64,000 bases of DNA. It comes from Mesorhabditis belari (taxonomy: Eukaryota > Nematoda > Chromadorea > Rhabditida > Rhabditidae). The stretch lies in the NCBI GenBank assembly GCA_958450365.1, contig CAUEEP010000939.1, forward strand, positions 2,170,001-2,234,000, in the 5' to 3' direction. Numbering within the stretch: position 1 is the first letter of the stretch; each line of letters starts with the position of its first letter. The notes under the pieces are model-generated. The model ran no database searches. It was not told the origin of the DNA and worked only from the letters and a program-made list of their open reading frames with translations. This document shows, in pieces, positions 28,401 to 40,400 of the stretch. The translations under genes and the position numbers were made by a program.

Positions 28401-31400
28401 AGCTTGAAGCAAATAAGCTTGAAAGATTTCTGCTTGAGAAATGAAATATTCAGTGCACCAGGAAGGGTGTGTTTACAGTTTGAGCATAAAGTAGATCAAT
28501 GTAGATTTGGCCTTGAATACAGATGCCTGCCTGCCTTGAGCAGATGAGCTTTGTTGTTTGACGTAAAGTTTCAACATCTGGCGCACTAGAATGGGACTAG
28601 AATGGGGCTAGAATGGCGCTAGAATGGCACTAGAATGACACTAGAACGGCACTAGAATTGCTTGAAGATTCCAGTGCACCAGGTGCTGAGAGTTTACCGT
28701 AAGCAGCACATCTGTTCTTTGTGCTCAAACAAACAAATCTAACCTAGTGCACCTGTTTGTTCTTTTCTGGTCATCGGCTAGAAAAGGTAGTCGGCGGAAA
28801 ACCAAAAATGGTGAGCGGAAAATCAAAAATGGTCACCGCAAGGATCCGAACCCGCGGCCTATCGCCTCCCGGTCACTCACCAGGCAAACACTTTACCAAT
28901 GAGCTACACCAACGCGTGTCTCACGGCCGCCAGGAAGGTCTTTATACCTTACCAGTTGTGTTAAAAATTAAAAAAGTGAAATCAAGATCAAAATGCCGAT
29001 ATCTTTTTCTATTTTCGTGTTTTTGTGTGAAGGATTGTGAGGAGAAAGAAGAGATTTTAGAGGTGATAGCAGAGTCAGACAGTCCAGAGTCCCCTCAGCC
29101 TCTGTCACCCATCCGGTGACATTAAATTCACCAAAAACATATCACCTTTCCAATGGATGATCTCGATCTCGATAAAAGTGCTTTTTTTTTGTATTTCTAG
29201 TCTTTTCTTTTAGTTTTCTACTAAAAGTAAAACTTCTACAAGTCATCGTACAGCTGAAAATTCGATATAATGAACCTCGATACAACGAAACGTTCGATAA
29301 AACACTGGTTTGAAAAACACTGGTTTTTTTGGTTCGAATAAAGGAATTTAACGAACTTTTTAGCCGTTCAATATCGAAGTTTTACTGTGTTTCAAATTAG
29401 AAATAGATTTCCCCTGTCAACTTGTCAAAAGCTTACAATTCTAGCTTAAGCCAAAACCTTTCTATCTGTTATTAGTACAAGTTTGTCTTGAGTAGAAAGA
29501 AGATTTTTAAAAATCAAAGCTCTAGCCGACTTGTATGCTATTTTCAAGTAATTAAACACTAGAGAACATTTCAAAAACAAACTTCAAAGTTTTCAACAAA
29601 AATTGGAGCAAAATTTACTTCAGACTTGACTAGTATTGGTTCAATAAACTGAACCAACAAGCAAGGCAAGAACAAGGCAAGAACAAGGCAAGAACAAGGC
29701 CAGAACAAGGCCAGAACAAGAACAAGAACAGGCCAAAATCTAGCTTCTTAGCTTTTCTGGCTATTAGATCGAAGAGCTACTATTAGACAATGATGCCAAG
29801 AAGAGCTACTATTAAACAATGCTGCCAAGAAGAGCTACTATTAGACACCATTGTGTCTACTATCTACAAAAGAGCAGTACAGGCTTTTTCTCAGCCATCT
29901 TTTGGCCAAAAAAACTAAAATATTTTTCAAAATTCTTAAAGTATAAGATAGTTGCATCATTTAAAATAAGAAATCAAGAAAAAAAATTAAAATAATGGCA
30001 CTATGGGGAGTCGTGAACCGGGATCGTGTGGGCCGTAGACAAGCGCGCTCCTGGATGCGCCACGGCGACAGAGGCAAGTCGACCGTCAAAATGCGTTAAA
30101 ATGAAAAAAAAATGGCACAAAATGGAAGAAAATGCTTCAAAACGAGTCAAAACGCGTCAAAATGGAACAAAATGCTTCAAAACGAGTCAAAATGTGTCCA
30201 AACGGGTCAAAATGCTCAAAACAGGTTAAAATGCTTCAAAACAGGTTAAAATCCTTCAAAACGGGTCAAAATGCTTCAAAACGAGTCAAGATGCGTCAAA
30301 ATAGGTTAAAATCCATCAAAACAGGTTAAAATGCGTCAAAACAGGTCAAAATGCTTCAAAACGGGTCAAAATGCTTCAAAACGGGTCAAAATGCGTCAAA
30401 ACAGGTTAAAATCCATCAAAACAGGTTAAAATGCGTCAAAACAGGTTAAAATCCTTCAAAACGGGTCAAAATGCTTCAAAACGAGTCAAAATGCGTCAAA
30501 ACAGGTTAAAATGCTTCAAAACGGGTCAAAATGCGTCAAAATGCTTCAAAACAGGTTAAAATGCGTCAAAATTGGTCAAAATGCGTCAAAACGAAGTCAA
30601 AATCGTAAGGTTTTTGACCGTCACTGATTCAATAGGTCCACTTTGTGCTTAAAAATGTAAACGAATCATTTCTGGTGCACTGGCGCAACTGGATATCTTT
30701 AAATCTTTAACAAACTCTATAGAAGTGTTAAATTCATTTAGAAAGAAACTCTATAGAAATGTTTAACATTAAATTTGATCAAAAGGTAACATCGAAAAGT
30801 CACAAACTCAGCAATATAAAGTAAAACAGGTAGGTAACAATATAAAACAATATAAAACAATATAAAACAATATAAAACAGGTAGGTAAAACGACTAGATC
30901 AAATTGGAAACCGATTAATTAATTAATTGGAGAAAAAATGAAGGTGGGTGATGAAAATTTGAGCCAAAAGAAAAGACTGTGGATGGATTGGGTTGACCCG
31001 AATTGAGGGATCGAATGAAAAGAAAAGAAAAGAAAGGAAAAGAAATGAAATGAAATGAAAGGAGAAAGAAGATTGATGAAAATGAGGAGAGTGTTTTTGG
31101 TTCTTTTCCTGCAAAATTTCCCTCTTTTCCTGAAAAAAACGAATCGCTTTCCTTTCAAATCGCGCGAAATGGTCGTAAAAAGTGCGTTGGCCAGGTGCCC
31201 CGATTGGCCCAAAAACAGTTTTACTTTTGAATTGTGCTGGATGCGCCAGCTGGCTCTTTTACTGAAGTTTTGACTGCTATGGATTCATTGCTCGAAAAAT
31301 GTAAATGAAATCTTTTTGGTGCAATTGAGCAATCGATAGCAGTCAAAACTTCAGCAAAAGAGCCAGCTGGCGCATCCAGCACAATTCAAAAGTAATCTTT

Positions 31401-34400
31401 CTGGTGCAATAAAGATCTACAGAATAACCGCGAATTATAACGACGTCGCATTCCAATTGACGTCGCATTCCAATTGACGTCGCATTCCAATTGACGTCGC
31501 ATTCCAATTGACGTCGCATTCCAATTGACGTCGCATTCCAATTGACGTCGCATTCCAATTGACGTCGCATTCCAATTGACGTCGCATTCCAATTGACGTC
31601 GCATTCCAATTGACGTCGCATTCCAATTGACGTCGCATTCCAATTGACGTCGCATTCCAATTGACGTCGCATTCCAATTGACGTCGCATTCCAATTGACG
31701 TCGCATTCCAATTGACGTCGCATTCCAATTGACGTCGCATTCCAATTGACGTCGCATTCCAATTGACGTCGCATTCCAATTGACGTCGCATTCCAATTGA
31801 CGTCGCATTCCAATTGACGTCGCATTCCAATTGACGTCGCATTCCAATTGACGTCGCATTCCAATTGACGTCGCATTCCAATTGACGTCGCATTCCAATT
31901 GACGTCGCATTCCAATTCCAATTGACGTCGCCGCCGTTCGGAGGTAGTCGATGGGAGCGACGCGTCGTCGTTTCTTTTTCATTTTCAAATCATTTCTTCT
32001 GATAATTCAGAATTGAGTGAACCAGAAAGAATGCATTTTAAATTTTCTGATTCAAAAATACACTTAAAAGAACAAGTTAAAGAAAATGAGCTGGCTTTCT
32101 TTGTTTCCATTCAACTCCGCAAACCATCTTACAATTAGTTTTGGCCTTCATTGTGGTCCGGCTACGAAAAGTTCCAAATTCTCCACTCAGCTCCCAAATA
32201 GAAATCGATTTCTTTCTCATCTAGACTACAAGACTTCAAGACAAGAAATAGACTTCAAAGGGAAACGCAAAATTTATCGCGTCTCTACCAAGATTCATCC
32301 CCAGAACGGAATTGAACGAAACGATTGGAAAACCACAAAGAAGAACGATGAACGCGAAGTTGGACGAAGAAATTGGACGTTGTCAAGATGGCGAGAGATG
32401 TTTCTATTCACCTCCTGCAATCGATGTTTATCTTGATTGCTTTGTCTTGGGAAAAACTATCTTCAGAAGTGATTGCCGAGTCTGTGGAGTAGGAATGAAT
32501 TGTTTACGATGGAAAAGAAGTTCCAAATTCTCCACTCAGCTCCCAAATAGAAATCGATTTCTTTCTCATTTCAAAGAGAAACACAAAATTTAACGCGTAA
32601 GTGTATTTTTGAATCAGAAAATGTCAAATGCATTCTTTCTGGTTCAATCAATTCCATTTTGCAATAAAATGAAGAATTCAGTGCTCAAGAAAGGCTGCGT
32701 TTACGCGTAAAAAGTTCAATTGAGATTTTTGAGAAAAAAACCAAAATCATATCAAATTTTGAAATGTTCGACTAAGTAAGGAATTGATTTTACGATTTTT
32801 TTTACGATCAGTTTTCAATTTTACGAAATGTTCGCAATAAAAGGTGAAAAGAGAGAGAAATCAATTAGAGAATTAAAGGAAATCGCGGTATTTTAGGAAA
32901 TGGATTGAATTGTGGATTGAAAAGAGATTGTGAAAAGAGATTGAAGAGAGAAAAGAGATTGTTTTTGAAAGTTTTTTTCATTCATCTCAGATTTTGGTGT
33001 ACTTTTTGGTGAAAGCACACACAAGCTTTTGTTCATTTGTAAGCACAAGCTTCTAGTGCATTTGATTCGCATTCGACATTCGACATTCTTCATTTTTCTT
33101 AGCATATCTTAGCAGATCTTTTTCTTAGCATATGGCATAGGTTTAAAAAAATACCGACTGGGGCTACCAGTGGTGAATTTATCGCATACACGAGATATAT
33201 CAATCACAATACAACGACACACACAATACTAGGCTATATCTTAACTTAACCCACGTCATGACAGACGGCTCCCTAACCCTAAGCTCAATGGGGAACTAAA
33301 TAGCTTTTTTGGTGGTGAAGGGAAGATGACGATGAAGGAGTGGCTTGTCACTTTAAAGAACTGGGGCCACAACCACCAGACTGCCCTCCAGAAAACCTCC
33401 CAACCCGAAGGGAAAGGAAATCCGAAGGGGGTGACCATGTCGCATGTGGGGTTCGAACCCTCGACCTTTCGATTAAGATAAAAGACAGTTAACCAGTCAG
33501 CCACACGTGCCACACGTGCACGTTTATGCGAGATAAATGGACAAATTGGTTGGTTTAAATGGGCAAACTGATTGTTTTAAATGGGCAAAGTGATTGGTTT
33601 AAATGGACAAACTGATTGTTTTAAATGAACAAAGTCGTTTATAAACTAAAAAGCTCAAACTGCTCACTTAAAATGGCAAATTATTCGATTCGATCAAATT
33701 ATTCGATTTATTATAGATAAAATAATGAAAAATTTGCTTAAATTTGCTTAAATACTGACAAATTATAGATAAAATTATGGAAAAGTGTGCTTAAACTAAT
33801 AAATTATGAATGAAATTGACATTGAATTGAATTGGATTGAATTGAATTGGAAATAAAAACCTAAAAAGGACTAATATAACGAACACTAACACTAATAGCT
33901 AACACTAACAACTAACACTAACAACTACCAATAACTAACATAAACTAACATAAACTAACATAACGAACTAAAGAACTAGCTGAAGAACGAGCTAAAGAAC
34001 TAGCTAAAGAACTAGCTAATGAACTAGCTAATGAACTAGCTATAGAACTAGCTAATGAACTAGCTATAGAACTAGCTATAGAACTAGCTATAGAACTAGC
34101 TAAAGAACTAGCTAATGAACTAGCTAATGAACTAGCTAATGAACTAGCTAATGAACTAGCTATAGAACTAGCTAATGAACTAACTTAAGTACTGAGTAAC
34201 TTAAGAACTTAAGAACTTAAGTTACTCAGTACTCAACTCAACAATTTTCTAGTACGTTGAAGTGGCCGGCTCTCAGCTCGCTCGGCTCTCAAAGTGGCTC
34301 TCAGCTCGCTCGGCTTTCTCGAAAACGTTGAAGTGATCGAAGTAACGCAAACTTTCGAGTAACGCAAAGTAACGCAAACTTTCGAGATCGAAAGTTTCAA

Positions 34401-37400
34401 AGGTATTCAGCCAATCTAAAGCTTAAAGCTAAAGAATAAACTAAAGAACTAGCTAAAGAACTAGCTATAGAATTAACTAAAGAACTAGCTTTAGAACTAG
34501 CTATAGAACTAGCTATAGAACTAGCTAAAGAACTAGTTAAAGAACTAGTTAAAGAACTAAAAGAACTAGCTAAAGAACTAGCTATAGAGCTAGCTATAGA
34601 ACTAGCTATAGAACTAGCTAAATAACTGGCTAAAGAACTAGCTAAAGAACTAACTAAAAGACTAACTTATTCAAGTTTCTATTGAATAAATGATGAGAGA
34701 AATGTGATAAGAGAAATCAATTATCCAATCATCAAAGAGATATAAAGATATTCAATTAAAAAGGTGAGAGATTTTGCTGAAAAGGAGCCACGCAAAATCC
34801 CCCTCAAAACCAATCAAAAGATACAAAGAAAAAGGAAAAGACAATCGTTTTTCCACACTTTTTTCTTGTCTTTGCTCGAAACAATGATGAGATTTTTTTG
34901 GGGAAAAAGAGCGAAATTGGACAATTCGAGATAACAAATTATGGATTTTCTTCGTTTTTCTTTTTTTTCCATCTCTTTTTGTGTCTTTTCTCTTGGAAAA
35001 GCAATAAAATTGCATGAAAACTTGTTGCTGAGCCTTTTTCTGATTTCTGATTGATTTTTAATTGAAAAATCAATTGAAAAATCAATCATACTGATTCAAA
35101 AATCAATTATTATAATCTTTTTTCTATTCTCTGCTTAAACTTTATCCTTTTTAGCTTAAGTTTTCTCAAAAAAAAGCTAAAAAAATGTAAAATCTAGTGC
35201 TGAGAGCTATTTTTTGCATAAAATGATCAATTTTATTCTAGAGTTCTATTAGAAAGCTTTGAATGAATGCCAAAAGTCCGAAATTGAACAAAAAACACCT
35301 TTTAAAACAATAAAACTAGAGCAAAACCCTAGTAAATACTATAATAGTGCCCCAGCTCCAGAAAGATCATGCGGAGCGTTGCGTAGTCTAGCTTTGAACG
35401 AGTTTTTCTCGACACTGGTTTATGCTACAATGCTCATTTAGGTATCAAAAAATAGCTGAGATTCAGGGCTATTTTTTCATACCTAAACGATACCTGTAGC
35501 TTAAACCAGTGTCGAGAAACACTCGTTCAAAGCTAGACGACGCAGTCTAGCTAGTCTAGCTCTGCGTAGTCTAGCTTTGAACAAGTTTTTCTCGACACTG
35601 GTTTATGCTACAGGTATCATTTAGGTATCAAAAAATAGCCCTGAATCTCAGCTATTTTTTGATACTTAAGCCAGCATTCTAGCAGAAACCAGTGTCGAGA
35701 AACACTTGTTCAAAGCTAGACGACGCAACGCCCGCATGATCATTATGGGATTGCGGTACTATTACAGTATCTACGGTATGCTAGTCTTTAAGCTAGAAAA
35801 ACTATCTAAATAAAAAACTGTTAGCTGATAACTTAACAAACAATGATTTTTGGGCATGTCAACAAAAAAAAGTGAACCATTTTCTAGCTGAAAGAGCGGG
35901 CGAAAAGCCGTTCCGCAAATTTGCGCAAAAAGATTGACAAGAAAAAGGAAAATGAGAGAAAATGAGAGAAAATGCGAGAAAATCACTCGATTACTCGATT
36001 CTGGTTTTTTGATTTTTCGATAATTGATTCAAGAACTGGAATTGAATTGGGGTTTGAGGCTTGTAATGTCGAGTAATGGCTAATGGTAAGTAATGGCTAA
36101 TGTCAAGTAATGGCTAATGGAAAAAAATACCGACTGGGTCTACCAGTGGTGAATTTATCGCATACACGAAATATATCAATCACAATACAACGACACACAC
36201 AATACTAGGCTATATCTTAACTTAACCCACGTCATGACAGACGGCTCCCTAACCCTAAGCTCAATGGGGAACTAAATAGCTTTTTTGGTGGTGAAGGGAA
36301 GATGACGATGAAGCTAATGGTAAGTAATGGCTAATGTCAAGTAATGGTTAATGTCAAGTAATGGGTAGTGTCAAGTAATAGGTTAGTGTCAAGTAATGGC
36401 TAATGTCAGGTAATGGCTAATCTCAAGTAATGGCTTATCTCAAGTAATGGTTAATCTCAAGTAATGGCTAATGTCAAGTAATGGTTATTGCCAAGTAATG
36501 GTTAATCTCAAGTAATGGTTAATCTCAAGTAATGCCCAAGTAATCCACACTTTAAGTCTAGATCCATTTCCTGAATGTATTATTTTTCAATAAAAGTACA
36601 AAAAGGAAGGAGAAAGGATAAGCTATTAGGCTTTGAAAAGCTTTGAAGCTGATAGCTTATCAATGCTAATAGCTTATCAATGCTAATAGCTTATCAATGC
36701 TAATAGCTTACCAATGCTAATAGCTTATCAATGCTATGAACCTTATCAACTGATCTAGACTCGTTTTGCCTCAAAATTTAAGTCCAAGAATCACCTTGGT
36801 GCTCAAAACTTGTACGATTATAATTACTGGTATAACTGAAAGTTATTTATGATATTATAATGATATTATGATGATATTATGCATGAAATTACCGTATTTT
36901 CTCTAATATTAGTGCACCGCGAGCATTTTCTCTAATGCACCGTGAGCGTCGCCTAAATTCCTCGAAATCTCGAGGATTCTATTCTCGAAATCTAAATTCC
37001 TCGAAATCTCGAGAACCGCTTATCAGAACCTATCGATGTGGGGTCGGAAAATGTAGCTTAGGATGAGATCTAGTGATCTATTAGAGTGTTGAGCTTCTGG
37101 GAAAGCTTGGAAATCGTAAAATAGTCACCAACTCGGCTCGGCCGCGGTGCAGAGAAAATACGGTATGTATGCACATATAGTATATAGCTTTATTAAGGCT
37201 ATGGGTTGCAATACTCGATGGCTAAAGAATGGCTAAAGAATGGCTAAAGAATGGCTCAAAAGCTCCACAATTTCCTTTGGGCCAAAGGCCAAAGCTTTCT
37301 GAATAGCACGGATGAGATAGTCCAAAATCTAAGCATGGAAAGGATTCAAAAATCGTGAGGAATTGTAGGAGAAGTGCATTGGAATAGGTCAATTGAGAAA

Positions 37401-40400
37401 GCTAAGACTTAAGCTAAGGTATTGTATTAGAAAAAATCGCTTACCCTCAGGTGTCCTTGAGTTCGGACTTCTGTTTGACGGTGGTGGACTGGTGGGCAAA
37501 GGGAAACTCGGTGAACTCAACGGAATCCCTGGACTTCCCGTTAAACCATCAAGAAATGAGAACTCGTCCGAAACATTTGATGGGCTAAATTGAGAACTTG
37601 AGCTGGATCTGGATTTTTAGAGGTTTTGGTAATAACTTACACCTACAGTAGACCTACAGAGCTAATGTTAAAGCCGGTTAAAGCCGGTTAAAGCCGGTTA
37701 AAGCCGGTTAAAGCCGGTTAAAGCCAGTTAAAGCCGGTTAAAGCCAGTTAAAGCCGGTTAAAGCCGGTTAAAGCCGGTTAAAGCCGGTTAAAGCCGGTTA
37801 AAGCCAGCTAAAGCCGGTTAAAGCCGGTTAAAGCCAGTTAAAGCCGGTTAAAGCCAGCTAAAGCCGGTTAAAGCCAGCTAAAGCCGGTTAAAGCCGGTTA
37901 AAGCCAGTTAAAGGGAAAATGACTCATGATCAGCACAAATAAGAGATTAGAGATTTGTGCTTGGAAATACAAAAAACAAACCCCTCCAATCGCTTCTCCG
38001 ACCCCAAAAACCCCTGGGTACAAATTTTTAGCTTTAAATCTTATCTGGGCAATGTTTAGAACAAAAGAAATTCCTTTGTAAAGAGACGGCGAGGTGTTCT
38101 TTGTGCGGTCTTTGTGGGGTCTGGTAAACGCTCACGGTCTGGAGCAGGGCGCAGGGCTAAGAGAGGCCGTTTCCCGCTCTACTAAGTCGTCTGTCCGGTC
38201 CGCAATGGATATATGAAGGCTGTGGGTTGCAATACTCAATAGCTTTTATATGATGAGGATTATAGCTAAACAAAGAGTGGTTAAAGAGTGGTTAAAGAAT
38301 GGCTAAAGAATGGCGAAAGAATGGCTAAAGGATGGCTAAAGAATGGCTAAAGAATGGCTCAAGAATGGCTAAAGAATGGCTAAAGAATGGCGAAAGAATG
38401 GCTAAAGGATGGCTAAAGGATGGCTCAAGAATGGCTCAAGGATGGCTCAAGGATGGCTCAAGGATGGCTAAAGAATGGCTAAAGAATGGCTCAAGAATGG
38501 CTCAAGGATGGCTAAAGAATGGATAAAGAATGGCTCAAAAGCTCCACAATTTCCCTTGGGCAACAATTGCTTTAAGCTTTTTTTATATAATAAATTATAC
38601 TTCAAAATATTTCCATATTAATCGTATAATTTATATGAAAAGTTTGAAAAATAAAGGAATTGAACTATCCGAATTTTGGCGTGAATGCCGTTGCGGTAAA
38701 TCCCGTTGCCGTTGATTATCAATGCCGTAAATGACTCACCTCACGGCTGAGCTTCCACTCGAGAGATGCTCCGGATGAAGAAGATGATCACTAAAAATTT
38801 AATGATCAGTTTATAGATCAGTTTATTCTATATAAAGCTAGTCTATCCAAAGTCTACCTATAGTCTAGCTATAGTCTAGCTATAGTCTAGCTATAGTCTA
38901 GCTATAGTTTATCCAAAGTCTAGCTATAGGTTATCCAAAGTCTAGCTATAGTTTATCCAAAGTCTAGCTATAGTTTACCCAAAGTCTAGCTATAGTCTAT
39001 CCAAAGTCTAGCTATAGTTTATCCAAAGCCTAGCTATAGTTTATCCAAAGCCTAGCTATAGTTTATCCAAAAAGTTTATCCAATTTCCGTATTTTAAAGT
39101 TTATGGTCTATTCAGCTTATTCAATTTCTGAAAAAGCTTTCTTTTTTCGAAAAACTGATAACTGAAAGCGCAAAGTTCTTTGTTTTGAAACTCCGAAATC
39201 ACCGCTTTTCGGAAAAATTGCGTAAAATTCGCCGCCTGGAGATCATAATTGAATAATTCGACATAATAGAGTTGATTTCAATAAATTATAGTTTTTTGCG
39301 GTGATCCGGAAAAAAAATGACGTTTCAGCGGGACGTAATCGCCGGATTTTGACAGCTCAAAAACGCGCAGTGCCAAGAAAGATGACGGTTCTTGGACAAA
39401 TTTCAAGGGAAAGTTCAGGGTTTTTAGTAGCTGGATAATAGTAGATCATTGCATTGAATTGGTCAAGCTGGTTAAGCTTAAATGGCTAGATGATTAAGCT
39501 TAAATAGCTGGTTAAATGGTTAAACTTAAATAGCCCCCATAAGCCCCCGACCACTTGGACGCTTCGTCCCCCCATGAGTATTTTATGTTAATATATCAAA
39601 AGATAGAAGACATTAAGGGCATCTTTGAATATTAAACATAAAATACCTCAAAATGGGGCGGAACGAGGTCCAAAGGGTCAGGGGGTTATTAGGGAAATAC
39701 GGTAAATGGTTAGGCTGAAATAGCTAAATGGTTAAGCTAAATGGCTAAGCTTAAATAGCTAGATGATTAAGCTTAAATAGCTAAATGGTTAGGCTTCTTT
39801 GGCTTAGCTTCTTTGGCTAGTTTTGTTCGTACTTTGGTACTAAAATAGAAACATATTTAGGTACACTTTCTTAGCCATCTGATACATCATTTTTCCATTT
39901 TCTTATACTGTTAGAAGAATCGAGAAAGAATGGTTTTATTTTGGCACAGAATTCAAAAAAGCTTTGACAGCTTTGCTTTGCTAGCTTTGCCTTGCTTTGA
40001 TTTGCTCTTCAAGCTTTGCTCTTCAAGCTCTGCTCTTCAAGCTTTGCCAGCTTTGCTTTGCAAGCTTTGCTTTGCTTTACCAGCTTTGCTTTACCAGCTT
40101 TGCCAGCTTTGCTTTGCCAGCTTTGCCAGCTTTGTCAGCTTTGTCAGCTTGGTCAGCTTTGCTTTGCCAGCTTTGCTTTGCCTGCTTTGCCAGCTTTGCC
40201 TGCTTTGCCAGCTTTGTCAGCTTTGCTTTGCCAGCTTTGCTTTGCCTGCTTTGCCTGCTTTGCCAGCTTTGCCAGCTTTGTCAGCTTTGCTTTGCCAGCT
40301 TTGCTTTGCCTGCTTTGCCAGCTTTGCCTGCTTTGCCAGCTTTGCCTGCCTTGCCAGCTTTGCCAGCTTTGCTTTGCCAGTTTTGCTTTGCCAGCTTTGC

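Noticed and set aside
31343..31988. Three long minus-strand ORFs of 152-200 codons
   Set aside because: All lie in the 17-bp satellite, whose period keeps every frame open; they share one repeating peptide.
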